DNA of 64,000 nucleotides from Lottiidibacillus patelloidae. GTDB taxonomy: Bacteria; Bacillota; Bacilli; Bacillales; SA5d-4. The position numbers and the translations under genes were made by a program. Below the pieces are notes generated by a model. It searched no databases and was not told the origin of the DNA. It saw only the letters and a list, made by a program, of their open reading frames with translations. Location: the NCBI RefSeq assembly GCF_002262935.1, contig NZ_NPIA01000003.1:310001-374000 (forward strand), in the 5' to 3' direction. Positions 45,095 to 53,673 of this stretch are shown in pieces. How positions within the stretch are numbered: the first letter of the stretch is position 1; every line of letters begins with the position of its first letter.

Positions 45095-46477
45095 TTAAAA
45101 TGAAGTTTTCTCTTCTAAGAAGCTCTTTAAATTTGAAATTGCCATCCTTTTTTGTTCCATCGTGTCACGGTCACGAACTGTAACCATACCATCTTCTTTA
45201 GAGTCAAAGTCATACGTAATACAATAAGGTGTTCCAATTTCGTCATGACGGCGGTAACGTTTACCGATTGAACCAGCATCATCATAATCAACCATAAAAT
45301 GTTTAGCTAACTCTGCAAAGACATCTCCAGCCTCTTCTGAGAGTTTTTTAGATAGCGGGAATATCGCTGCTTTATAAGGTGCTAACGCTGGGTGGAAACG
45401 CATCACAGTTCTACTAGAACCATCTTCTAACTCTTCTACTTCGAATGCATCAATTAAGTAAGCAAGTGTTACTCTGTCAGCTCCTAATGATGGTTCGATA
45501 CAATAAGGTACATAACGTTCATTAGCTTGTTGATCAAAGTATTCAAAGTCATCTCCAGAATGCTCCATATGGCGTTTTAAATCGAAGTCAGTTCTGGAAG
45601 CAATACCCCAAAGTTCTCCCCAACCAAACGGGAATTTATATTCAAAATCAATAGTCGCATTACTGTAATGAGAAAGCTCATCAGCATCATGTTCGCGAAG
45701 TCTTAAGTTATCTTCTTTCATTCCAAGATTAAGTAGCCAATCTTTCGCAAAATCTTTCCAATATTCATACCACTTCAACTCTTCACCAGGTTTACAGAAA
45801 AATTCAAGTTCCATTTGCTCGAATTCACGAGTACGGAATGTGAAATTTCCTGGAGTTATCTCGTTACGGAAGCTTTTACCTACCTGAGCAATACCAAATG
45901 GAACCTTTTTACGCATTGTGCGTTGAACATTTTTAAAGTTAACGAATATTCCTTGTGCTGTTTCCGGACGAAGGTATATTTCATTCGTACTTGATTCAGT
46001 AACCCCTTGATGCGTTTTAAACATTAAGTTAAATTGACGAACTCCTGTAAAATCTTTACTACCACATTCAGTACATGCAATATCATGCTCTTTTATTAAC
46101 TCTTCCATCTTTTCAAATGGAAGTCCATCAACAATCATTTCAATTCCTTTTTCATCTAAAGCATCTTCGATAAGCTTGTCAGCACGGTGTCGAGCTTTAC
46201 AAGATTTACAATCAATCATAGGATCATTGAAGTTCCCTAAGTGACCTGAAGCTTCCCAAGTTTTAGGATTCATTAAGATAGCTGCATCTAAACCAACATT
46301 GTATGGAGACTCTTGAACAAACTTTCTCCACCATGCTTTCTTAACATTATTTTTAAGTTCAGTTCCTAATGGACCATAATCCCAAGTATTTGCAAGTCCA
46401 CCGTATATTTCAGAGCCAGGAAAAACAAACCCTCTATGTTTAGCATGCGAAACAATTTCTTCCATCGATTTTGTCAT
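45095..46477 (-). CDS. glyS: Glycyl-tRNA synthetase, single-chain dimeric type
   Basis: Charges tRNA-Gly. This is the 460-residue eukaryote/archaeal-like class II form rather than the two-subunit GlyQ/GlyS enzyme of B. subtilis. Motif 2 is [19 protein letters not shown] near residue 203, motif 3 [15 protein letters not shown] near 335, and an insertion has zinc-like [14 protein letters not shown] and CTECGSKDF. Expression is under a glycine T-box directly upstream. Confidence 0.95.
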   Translation of the reverse strand: MTKSMEEIVSHAKHRGFVFPGSEIYGGLANTWDYGPLGTELKNNVKKAWWRKFVQESPYNVGLDAAILMNPKTWEASGHLGNFNDPMIDCKSCKARHRADKLIEDALDEKGIEMIVDGLPFEKMEELIKEHDIACTECGSKDFTGVRQFNLMFKTHQGVTESSTNEIYLRPETAQGIFVNFKNVQRTMRKKVPFGIAQVGKSFRNEITPGNFTFRTREFEQMELEFFCKPGEELKWYEYWKDFAKDWLLNLGMKEDNLRLREHDADELSHYSNATIDFEYKFPFGWGELWGIASRTDFDLKRHMEHSGDDFEYFDQQANERYVPYCIEPSLGADRVTLAYLIDAFEVEELEDGSSRTVMRFHPALAPYKAAIFPLSKKLSEEAGDVFAELAKHFMVDYDDAGSIGKRYRRHDEIGTPYCITYDFDSKEDGMVTVRDRDTMEQKRMAISNLKSFLEEKTSF

Positions 46478-46521
46478 TACATTCTCTCCTTCATCGTTTC
46501 ATATTGACCTAAGTAAATAGA

Positions 46522-46735
46522 AAAAACTAAAAAACTCCCATCCTTAGGCTTTATTAGCCTAGGGACGAGAGTAACCCGCGGTTCCACCCTAGTTGGTATT
46601 TAAAGAAATACCCACTTTATCAGAATAACTCGAGATTGCCGTTTCACTGAACTGTTTTACTAGGCTTACACCATCCCTAGTTCGCTTGGAAAACAATTAT
46701 TTCAGCTACTATAAATCCTTCATCGTTAATTATTT
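46522..46735 (-). promoter_or_regulatory. Glycine T-box riboswitch upstream of glyS
   Basis: On the minus strand the T-box sequence AGGGTGGAACCGCGG is at 46590-46576. The following terminator (46571-46535, arms CTCTCGTCCCTAGGC / GCCTAAGGATGGGAG plus T run) can be replaced by the antiterminator. Stem I carries AACTAGGGATGGTGTAAGCCTAGT as distal loop and the specifier GGC (46640-46638) in AAACGGCAATC, a glycine codon. Uncharged tRNA-Gly should induce glyS. The rest of 46736-46889 is AT-rich spacer. Confidence 0.93.
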
Positions 46736-46889
46736 AAATTTTAAAGTCATATTACCAACAAACGAACTGTAAGTCAATCATGTTATTATATAAATAGTAT
46801 ATGAGGTATCTTATAAATTGTTTATAAGTTACGAAATAAGCATAAAAAAGTTATAATAAACCATATGCAATTAAGAGAGGTTGGTTATT

Positions 46890-47804
46890 ATGCCTAATGT
46901 ATGGACCCATATTTTATATGGCGAAAAGATGTTGAAAGAAGCTAATACAACATTGGAAACAGAAGAAATGCAACTTTTCAAACTAGGAACTCAAGGACCA
47001 GATCCATTTTTTTATCACAACTATTTACCTTGGAAAAGTACACCTGTCGCTGAAGTTGGTTTGAAGCTGCATTATGAACATTGTGGACCCGTTCTATTAG
47101 ATTTAATTAAAGGTGCAAAAATATTAAATGATAATAAAGTAAAAGCCTATGTTTTAGGCTTTGTCACTCATCATTTACTAGATAGAAACACGCATCCTTA
47201 TATACATTATAAAGCTGGTTACAAAGGGAACGACCATCAAAAATTAGAAATTATTATTGATACAATTTTAATGAAAGAACATCGTAATATTGAAACTTGG
47301 AAGACGCCAGTTTATAAAGAGATTGATGTTGGAAAGTACTTATATTTACCTATTGTAAACTTATTAGAGGAAGTTATTCAAAAATATTTCACTGACACTG
47401 CAATTAAAATGCCTAACAATTATGTTGCAGATTCATATAAACATATGAAACAAGCTTTAAAAGTATTATTTGACCCATACGGTTTAAAAACGAAACTTTT
47501 AAAAGAAAAAGTTTCTTCTTTCACTTACCAAAAAGAATTTATTGAGAAAGATTACTTAAACAAAGAAAAGAAAGTTTGGTATCACCCAGCAATTAAAGAC
47601 GAGGAAAGCACAGAATCTTTTTACGAGCTTTTTGAAAAAGCTGAAATAGAAGGGAAACTTTTATTTCCTGCAATTCTTTCTTTTTGGGAAGATGATAAAA
47701 ATTCATATAATGATATTGAAAAGTTACTTGCAAACATATCCTATGATACTGGAAAAGATGCATCCTTAGATATTAAAAATAAATTCTCTGACTGTATCTT
47801 ATAA
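46890..47804 (+). CDS. Zinc-dependent phospholipase C-like protein
   Basis: A 304-residue protein of the zinc-dependent phospholipase C/S1-P1-like family. It begins MPNVWTHILYGEKML and carries GTQGPDPFFYHNYLPW, FVTHHLLDRNTHPYIHY and NDHQKLEIIID, histidines and aspartates placed to hold zinc. No signal peptide, so it is likely intracellular, unlike secreted phospholipases C. Substrate unknown. The ATG at 46890 has AGAGAGG upstream. Its stop codon lies in the first base of a repeat unit. Confidence 0.85.
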   Translation: MPNVWTHILYGEKMLKEANTTLETEEMQLFKLGTQGPDPFFYHNYLPWKSTPVAEVGLKLHYEHCGPVLLDLIKGAKILNDNKVKAYVLGFVTHHLLDRNTHPYIHYKAGYKGNDHQKLEIIIDTILMKEHRNIETWKTPVYKEIDVGKYLYLPIVNLLEEVIQKYFTDTAIKMPNNYVADSYKHMKQALKVLFDPYGLKTKLLKEKVSSFTYQKEFIEKDYLNKEKKVWYHPAIKDEESTESFYELFEKAEIEGKLLFPAILSFWEDDKNSYNDIEKLLANISYDTGKDASLDIKNKFSDCIL

Positions 47805-47979
47805 GAAAAGCGAGGCGAACGCTCAGCGACGTAAAACCTGGAGCACTTTGTTTGAGATAAAGGAATCACAACGAGCACAGCGAGTTGATGATGACTTATC
47901 GTAAATAAAAAGTGTGAAGGTTACTAGTCGCTGTGAGCCGCAGCTGGATCAATAAAGAAAAGCGAGGCGAACGCTCAGC
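47803..47979 (+). repeat. Intergenic repeat with 25-bp direct repeats
   Basis: The 25 bases AAGAAAAGCGAGGCGAACGC plus TCAGC at 47803-47827 recur exactly at 47955-47979, with about 127 bases between. The unit contains AGCG...CGCT pairing and is more GC-rich than its surroundings. The first copy begins inside the phospholipase gene's stop codon; the second breaks off a few bases later where structured repeat copy B begins. No coding sense. Confidence 0.85.
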
Positions 47980-47991
47980 AGCGTAAAAAAA

Positions 47992-48277
47992 GCCTAGGAT
48001 AAAACTAAAAGAGTTCATGCAAAAGAAGAACTTTAAAACTGGATAATATAATAGTAAATGTGGCGAAGTCAAAATGCGGAGACTCCTACGGGAAAGCCCG
48101 TGTTCGAAAGCGGTGTTTGCTTTCATTGGAGGCTGAGGCCAGGCCCGTGGAAAGCGATGGATTTTGACGGAGCATAATTATATTTTCTTATTAGTAAAAA
48201 GAATAACCGAACTCATTTAGATCGTAAATCTGAATGAGTTCGGTTATTTCTAATTTTATAACATTTTTGTCGCAGCA
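47992..48277. repeat. Structured intergenic repeat, copy B
   Basis: Diverged partner of 14774-15074. It has GCCTAGGATAAAAC at the left end and TTTGTCGCAGC at the right. The core 48068-48168 is framed by GTCAAAAT / ATTTTGAC and contains GACTCCTACGGGAAAGCCCG and GGAGGCTGAGGCC. The hairpin at 48206-48244 (ACCGAACTCAT / ATGAGTTCGGT, inner AGAT / ATCT) differs from copy A by a paired substitution. A short reading frame across it is not a gene. Confidence 0.85.
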
Positions 48278-48285
48278 TTATCTTT

Positions 48286-49557
48286 TTAATTACTATTCAT
48301 AGCTTCTTCTTTACCTTTTTCGATATCTACTTTACTTAATATAAAGATTCCTGCTAGGAAAAAGACAACTAACAATAAAATACCTAATCGGTTTGAGCCT
48401 GTTAAATAACCTACATAAGCTAAGGCTGCTGGACCAAAGACAGCAGAAAACTTTGCTGAGATACCGTAAAAGCCGAAAAATTCCGCTCGTTTGTTTTTTG
48501 GAGTCATACTACCAAAAATAGAGCGAGATATAGCTTGTGCTCCACCTTGTACTAACCCTACGCAAATCGCTAAAATATAAAAATGAATTGCAGAAGTCAT
48601 AAAATAGCCAAGAATAACGATGAAAACATACATCCATAAAGCAATATATAATGCTCTTTTCGGTTTAATTTTTTGTGCTAGCCAACCAAAGAAAAATGCA
48701 CAAGGTATACCTACAAATTGTGTAATTAATAGCGCTTGTATTAACTCATTAGTACCAATACCAATCTCAGCACCATATATAGTTGCCATTTTAATAATGG
48801 TCGAAATACCATCATTAAAGAGCCAAAAAGCAATTAAAAAGATTAAAACTTGTTTATATTGTTTAATATCTTTAAATGTTGTAGCTACTCGCTTAAACCC
48901 TATAGAAATGTAACTTCCATTCATTTTCTCAACTACATTTTTACGTTCTTTAACATTTTTAAACATTGGAATAGAAAATACAAACCACCAAATCCCAACA
49001 GTAACGAAAGAAATTTGCGTTGCAACTGTTCCATTTGGTATATTAAACCATTCATATTTCATAATCATTGCTAAGTTAATAGCTAGTAGTATTCCACCAC
49101 CGATATATCCAAACGCATAACCTCTTGCGGAAATACGATCGATTTCATTGTTATTTGCAATATCCGGTAAAAACGCGTCATAGAATGAATTTCCACCAGA
49201 GAATCCTATTGTCCCAATAATGACAATGAGTGAGGCAAATAAATAGTCACCTTCTCCAACGAATGCAAGTAACACACTTGCAATCATACCCATGTAGGCG
49301 AAGAATCTTAAAAATTTCATTTTAGAACTAGAATAATCTGCTATTGCCCCTAAAATTGGTGCTAAGAAAACGATTAAAAGCGCGGCAATTGATTGTGTAT
49401 AACCCCAATATTGTGTTGCAACACCCTTATCTAAACCTGAACCAGCAACGTTTGCATAATAAATCGGGAGAACAGCCGCCATAATTGTAGTAACAAAAGC
49501 AGAATTCGCCCAATCGTACATTGTCCAGCTCCATATTTCTTTCCGTTTCGGATTCAT
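48286..49557 (-). CDS. MFS transporter, UMF1/Atg22-like family
   Basis: A 423-residue major-facilitator protein with twelve hydrophobic helices. The start RKEIWSWTMYDWANSAFVTTI is the hallmark of the UMF1 (Atg22-like) family, which in fungi exports amino acids from vacuoles; bacterial substrates are unknown. SRSIFGSMTPKNKRAEFFGFY marks the loop before helix 10. Its stop is eight bases from repeat copy B. Confidence 0.9.
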   Translation of the reverse strand: MNPKRKEIWSWTMYDWANSAFVTTIMAAVLPIYYANVAGSGLDKGVATQYWGYTQSIAALLIVFLAPILGAIADYSSSKMKFLRFFAYMGMIASVLLAFVGEGDYLFASLIVIIGTIGFSGGNSFYDAFLPDIANNNEIDRISARGYAFGYIGGGILLAINLAMIMKYEWFNIPNGTVATQISFVTVGIWWFVFSIPMFKNVKERKNVVEKMNGSYISIGFKRVATTFKDIKQYKQVLIFLIAFWLFNDGISTIIKMATIYGAEIGIGTNELIQALLITQFVGIPCAFFFGWLAQKIKPKRALYIALWMYVFIVILGYFMTSAIHFYILAICVGLVQGGAQAISRSIFGSMTPKNKRAEFFGFYGISAKFSAVFGPAALAYVGYLTGSNRLGILLLVVFFLAGIFILSKVDIEKGKEEAMNSN

Positions 49558-49637
49558 ATATAATCCCCCATTCTACTTCTATTTATAGAATAGCATATTT
49601 CTTATAAAAAACATTAAAATATTTTTATTTTTCAGAC

Positions 49638-50216
49638 TTATTTTCTACTGCTATTAGCAGCAAATTTCTCAATAATATTTGTTCTACTTGCCCATAACAG
49701 AAGAATAACCGTTACTGTAATTAATAAAGGAACAGCAGTTGTTTCGTATGTTGCGAAGTACAAAATTGGCAGCAGAGAAAATGCACCCAAAACAGCAATT
49801 GTTGCACTCCTCGAAAGTAATGCTAATAAGACGAAAGCAGCTAGGAAATACAGAAAGGAAATGAAATCAAAAATTAAAAATGACCCGATAAATGTAGCAA
49901 TTCCTTTTCCACCATGAAATTTTAAAAAGATAGGAAATAAGTGACCAACTAATACAGCTAGGAGAACAACCGCTTGTACCTCTATAGATAAACCTAGTCC
50001 TTTTGCAATAAATATTGCAACTAAGCCTTTTAACCCATCTCCTATAGCTGTAATAAAAAATGCTTTTTTACCAAATAAAGTACCTGCATTACGTGCACCA
50101 ACATTTTTACTGCCCATCTCTCTAATGTCTTTACCTGCAAATATTTTTGATACTAAATAGCCGGACATAATTGAACCTAATAAATAACTAAAAATAATTA
50201 CGATCATAATTTCCAT
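49638..50216 (-). CDS. Second PlsY-family acyltransferase
   Basis: A 192-residue paralogue of PlsY with the same hydrophobic layout. Motif 3, GHLFPIFLKFHGGKGIATF, is intact, but motif 1 reads GSKNVGARNAGTLFG instead of GSGNxGxTNxxRxLG: Gly to Lys and Thr to Arg. It may act in a special lipid pathway or be a less active duplicate. The ATG at 50216 has GAGGTG six bases upstream. Lies downstream of fumC with a terminator between. Confidence 0.88.
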   Translation of the reverse strand: MEIMIVIIFSYLLGSIMSGYLVSKIFAGKDIREMGSKNVGARNAGTLFGKKAFFITAIGDGLKGLVAIFIAKGLGLSIEVQAVVLLAVLVGHLFPIFLKFHGGKGIATFIGSFLIFDFISFLYFLAAFVLLALLSRSATIAVLGAFSLLPILYFATYETTAVPLLITVTVILLLWASRTNIIEKFAANSSRK

Positions 50217-50263
50217 ATTATACACCTCAAATAAAGTATACGAAGAAATAGTTTAAAAAACTA

Positions 50264-50295
50264 CAAAAATAAGCCGCTTCATTTAAAAAGCGGCT
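50264..50295 (-). terminator. Terminator of fumC
   Basis: AGCCGCTT pairs with AAGCGGCT around a 7-base loop; TATTTTT follows on the minus strand. Overlaps the fumC stop. Confidence 0.85.
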
Positions 50296-51685
50296 ATTCT
50301 TGAGGGTTTATCATATTTTTAGGTTGCATTATTTGATCAAATTGCTCCTCCTTTAAATATTTCTTTTTTAATGTTGCTTCTTTTAAAGATATGTTATTTT
50401 CAAAAGCATACTTTGCAACCTCGGCCGCCTTTTCATAACCAATATAAGGGTTCAATGCCGTTACTAGCATTAAAGAACTATCAACGTAATCTTTGATTGT
50501 TTTTTCATTCGCGGTTATTCCATTTAAACATCTTGTCGTAAAATTCGTTATTCCATCAGCTAATATACGACTAGACTGCAAGAAATTATAAATTATTACT
50601 GGCTTAAATACATTTAATTCAAAGTTTCCTTGACTAGCTGCAAACCCAATCGTTGCATCGTTCCCCATTATTTGTACTGCAATCATCGTTAGTGCTTCAC
50701 TTTGCGTAGGGTTCACTTTTCCCGGCATAATTGAGCTTCCAGGTTCATTGGCAGGAATTGAAATTTCACCAATTCCACATCTTGGTCCGCTAGCTAACCA
50801 CCGAACGTCATTTGCAATTTTCATAGCATCCGCTGCTAGTGCTTTTAATGCGCCATGGCAATAAACGATTTCGTTATGACTAGTCAAAGCTTGAAACTTA
50901 TTTTCAGATGCTTTGAATGGTAACCCTGTGATTCGTGATATTTCTTTCACCATAAATAAATCAAAATACGGATGCGTATTTACCCCTGTACCAACTGCGG
51001 TACCACCAATTGCAAGTTCCATTAAAGGCTCAATAGAATCCAGTATCATTTTTTCACATTTTTCAACCATTCGATGCCAGCCGCTCACCTCTTGCCCTAA
51101 AGTTAATGGAGTAGCATCTTGTAAGTGGGTTCTACCTATTTTTACAACGCTACTAAATTCATTACTTTTTTCCTGCAACGTACTTTTCATAATCTCTATA
51201 GATGGAAGTAATTTTGTCTTTAAGCTTAATACTGCTGCGATATGCATTGCTGTTGGAAATGTATCGTTTGAACTTTGCCCATAGTTAACATCATCATTAG
51301 GGTGAACAGTTATATTTTCTATACCAGCTTCTTTCAGTAATTCGTTTGCTCGATTTGCTATTACTTCATTTACATTCATATGTGTTTGCGTTCCACTACC
51401 AGTTTGCCATACCTTTAATGGAAAATGGGCATTCCATTTACCTGCACTAATCTCATCACAAACTGTCATAATTGCTTTTGCCTTCTTTTTATCTATCTTT
51501 TGCAAATTACAATTAACTTTTGCTGCAGCTTTTTTTAAAATAGCAAATGCCAGAATTACTTCCATTGGCATTTTATCACTACCAATATTAAAGTTTTCAA
51601 TACTTCTTTGTGTTTGCGCCCCCCATAATTTCCCCTCAAGCACTTTGATCTCACCAATGGAATCTTTCTCAATTCTATAACTCAT
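50294..51685 (-). CDS. fumC: Class II fumarate hydratase
   Basis: Iron-independent fumarase of the TCA cycle. The 463 residues show SGTQTHMNVNEVIANR near 100, THLQDATPLTLGQEVSGW near 185, and the signature GSSIMPGKVNPTQSEALTM near 317 with the catalytic Ser. The second ATG, at 51685, is ten bases from AGGAGG, while the first abuts it. Upstream neighbours are unrelated. Confidence 0.95.
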   Translation of the reverse strand: MSYRIEKDSIGEIKVLEGKLWGAQTQRSIENFNIGSDKMPMEVILAFAILKKAAAKVNCNLQKIDKKKAKAIMTVCDEISAGKWNAHFPLKVWQTGSGTQTHMNVNEVIANRANELLKEAGIENITVHPNDDVNYGQSSNDTFPTAMHIAAVLSLKTKLLPSIEIMKSTLQEKSNEFSSVVKIGRTHLQDATPLTLGQEVSGWHRMVEKCEKMILDSIEPLMELAIGGTAVGTGVNTHPYFDLFMVKEISRITGLPFKASENKFQALTSHNEIVYCHGALKALAADAMKIANDVRWLASGPRCGIGEISIPANEPGSSIMPGKVNPTQSEALTMIAVQIMGNDATIGFAASQGNFELNVFKPVIIYNFLQSSRILADGITNFTTRCLNGITANEKTIKDYVDSSLMLVTALNPYIGYEKAAEVAKYAFENNISLKEATLKKKYLKEEQFDQIMQPKNMINPQE

Positions 51686-51721
51686 TCTTTTCATTCCTCC
51701 TTTTGCCGGAAATTGTTCCTA

Positions 51722-52195
51722 TTAAAGTGTTCTTTCCATTTTAATAAAAGGATATTCACTGCCATTCGTTCTTTGCATGTATGTTGATACTGTTTTAAAT
51801 TTTGCTTTTTTGTAAACTTTGATCGCTCTTTCATTAAACGCCGCTACAGACAGGTTTACTTTATTGATATTACTAAAATTATTTTCTATGTAATTTATTC
51901 CCCTATTTACAAAATCTAACCCTATACCTTGTCCTGTTAAGTGAGGTGCTAAACCTAAGCCAATTACTGCTTCATTTTTATGAAAAAGGAAACTAAAAAA
52001 GCCTATAAGATTTTGATTTGAATCTTTAACTGAATAGTAATTGCTTCCTCTTGCCTTTTCACTTAATAATTCTTCTAAATCTTCCAAATCATTTTCTGCA
52101 TTGTAAAAGGAATATGGACCTTCATATTTCCATGATGCAATTTCTTCAGCATCTGATTGTGACATTAGCCATATTGATACATATTCTATGCTCAT
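51722..52195 (-). CDS. GNAT-family N-acetyltransferase
   Basis: A 157-residue acetyltransferase. EIASWKYEGPYSFYN, then IGLGLAPHLTGQGIGLDFV and AFNERAIKVYKKAKF are the conserved segments. It is a clear paralogue of the gene at 15792-16259 (same SWKYE-PY--YN opening and NERAIKVY motif). Acceptor unknown. It lies 36 bases upstream of fumC in the same direction. Confidence 0.88.
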   Translation of the reverse strand: MSIEYVSIWLMSQSDAEEIASWKYEGPYSFYNAENDLEDLEELLSEKARGSNYYSVKDSNQNLIGFFSFLFHKNEAVIGLGLAPHLTGQGIGLDFVNRGINYIENNFSNINKVNLSVAAFNERAIKVYKKAKFKTVSTYMQRTNGSEYPFIKMERTL

Positions 52196-52301
52196 GATTT
52201 ATCACACCTTTAACTCTTTCTTACTTTTATTGTACCCATGTTTGAAATGAGTTTAAAATGATATACACATAATTATCAGATTTATTTAATTTTAACTAGA
52301 A

Positions 52302-52333
52302 AAAGGGCCACCAATGAATTATTGGAGGCCCTC
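52302..52333 (-). terminator. Terminator of the sulfurtransferase gene
   Basis: AGGGCC-A-CCAAT pairs with ATTGG-A-GGCCCT (one A-A mismatch) over a 5-base loop, followed by a T run on the minus strand. Confidence 0.87.
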
Positions 52334-52351
52334 TATTTATCAGCATCTTTT

Positions 52352-53179
52352 CTATTTTTCTATTTCATTATCCTTATATGAACACCAGTCACTCCAACTA
52401 CCGCCATACAGTTTTACATTTTTATACCCAGATTCGATTAAAGCTAAAATATTAGGACATGCTGTAACCCCAGATCCACAATATACTATATAAGACTTTT
52501 CTTTAGGAAGCTGTGCAAAACGAGCTTTAATTTCCTCATCACTTTTCCATTTCCCAGTTTCGTCCAACAAATCTTTCCAGAAGTAGTTTACAGCTGAAGG
52601 TATATGCCCAGCAATAGGGTCGAGCGGTTCATGAATACCTTTGTAGCGCTTTTCCTCACGTGAATCTATCAATATAGTATTATCATCAATAATCGCACGT
52701 TGAACCTCTTCCATATCAACTATTATGTCATTTTGGAAGTTGCCGACAAATTTCGTTTCTTTTACTTCAGTATGTTCATCGGATATTGGCAGTCCTGCAC
52801 TTTTCCATACAGAATAGCCCCCATTAAGGATAAAAGCTTTAGTATGGCCTGCATATCGTAACAAAAACCAAAGTCTTGCTGCCATTGCTCCACCTTGGTC
52901 ATCGTATATGACTACTTTTGTAGTTTTCTCTATTCCTAACCTACCAAATAACGTCTCTAACGATTTCTTACTCGGTATAGGGTGACGACCTCCATGAGTG
53001 CTTACATTACGTGATAGATCTACTTCTAAATCGCAATATACTGCACCTGGAATATGATCTTTCAAAAATAATTGCCGACCGTCGGTACCAGTAGACATAG
53101 GAAAACGACAATCTATTATTCTTATATCTTCATCATGTAAGCGATCTAATAACCATTCATCATTTACAATATACTGCAC
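52352..53179 (-). CDS. Two-domain sulfurtransferase (rhodanese/MST type)
   Basis: A 275-residue thiosulfate or 3-mercaptopyruvate sulfurtransferase with two rhodanese domains. The first (about 1-125) has the non-catalytic loop and HGGRHPIPSKKS; the second (about 155-270) has the active Cys in VYCGSGVTACPN near residue 232. The CGSGVTA loop favours mercaptopyruvate as donor. Single gene ending at a strong terminator. Confidence 0.92.
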   Translation of the reverse strand: MQYIVNDEWLLDRLHDEDIRIIDCRFPMSTGTDGRQLFLKDHIPGAVYCDLEVDLSRNVSTHGGRHPIPSKKSLETLFGRLGIEKTTKVVIYDDQGGAMAARLWFLLRYAGHTKAFILNGGYSVWKSAGLPISDEHTEVKETKFVGNFQNDIIVDMEEVQRAIIDDNTILIDSREEKRYKGIHEPLDPIAGHIPSAVNYFWKDLLDETGKWKSDEEIKARFAQLPKEKSYIVYCGSGVTACPNILALIESGYKNVKLYGGSWSDWCSYKDNEIEK

Positions 53180-53201
53180 AACTGGCTCCCCCTCGGTAAA
53201 A

Positions 53202-53468
53202 TTAATGCTTTTCTTTACTTAAAAATTGGAACACCATTTCTTTTGTGACTAATTTTCTTTCGGGCAATTCAAAATTTACTTGCTTACGATACTCATTCAT
53301 TTTTTTTGAGATGTTATTTACTTCCTCTAAAGAAAACGGTTCATTATTCTTAGCAAGTGTTAGCATTGTATTTATTGCCTCTTCTCGCAATTCATCCATT
53401 TGTTGAAAGGTTTTCACCATTTTCGCTTGATTTTTTGAATGTGTTGAAATTGCTTTATGTACGGTCAT
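53202..53468 (-). CDS. ypbS: YpbS (DUF2533) protein
   Basis: An 88-residue helical protein (MTVHKAISTHSKNQAKMVKT...) of the DUF2533 family, YpbS in B. subtilis, where it also lies near dynA/ypbR. Function unknown. Its start overlaps the end of the Cys-rich gene by 14 bases, suggesting coupled translation. Confidence 0.82.
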   Translation of the reverse strand: MTVHKAISTHSKNQAKMVKTFQQMDELREEAINTMLTLAKNNEPFSLEEVNNISKKMNEYRKQVNFELPERKLVTKEMVFQFLSKEKH

Positions 53469-53664
53469 TATTATCCTCCAAGATGCTTTTTCTTTTTTCC
53501 ATTAATGATACTACCTGTTCTTTCGGATTCCAGCAAGAAAATTGATATTTTGGCTTCGTTTCATACTTTAACCGAGAGCAATAATAAGATGTTTTCCTAT
53601 TCTCTTTGACTACCACAAAATGTTGACAAGTCGCACAACAGTGGAATGAACTGTTAATGTCCAT
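53455..53664 (-). CDS. Small cysteine-rich protein upstream of ypbS
   Basis: A 69-residue protein with HCCATCQHF near residue 8, YYCSRL near 28 and SCWNP near 44; the spaced cysteines and histidines suggest a zinc-binding knuckle. TAGGAGAATTCG leads into the ATG. Overlaps ypbS by 14 bases in another frame. Unrecognised family; possibly a metal-binding partner of YpbS. Confidence 0.75.
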   Translation of the reverse strand: MDINSSFHCCATCQHFVVVKENRKTSYYCSRLKYETKPKYQFSCWNPKEQVVSLMEKRKSILEDNNDRT

Positions 53665-53673
53665 CGAATTCTC

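Noticed and set aside
47896-48126. A 76-residue minus-strand reading frame
   Set aside because: It runs across two noncoding repeat families; copy A of the same repeat does not keep the frame.
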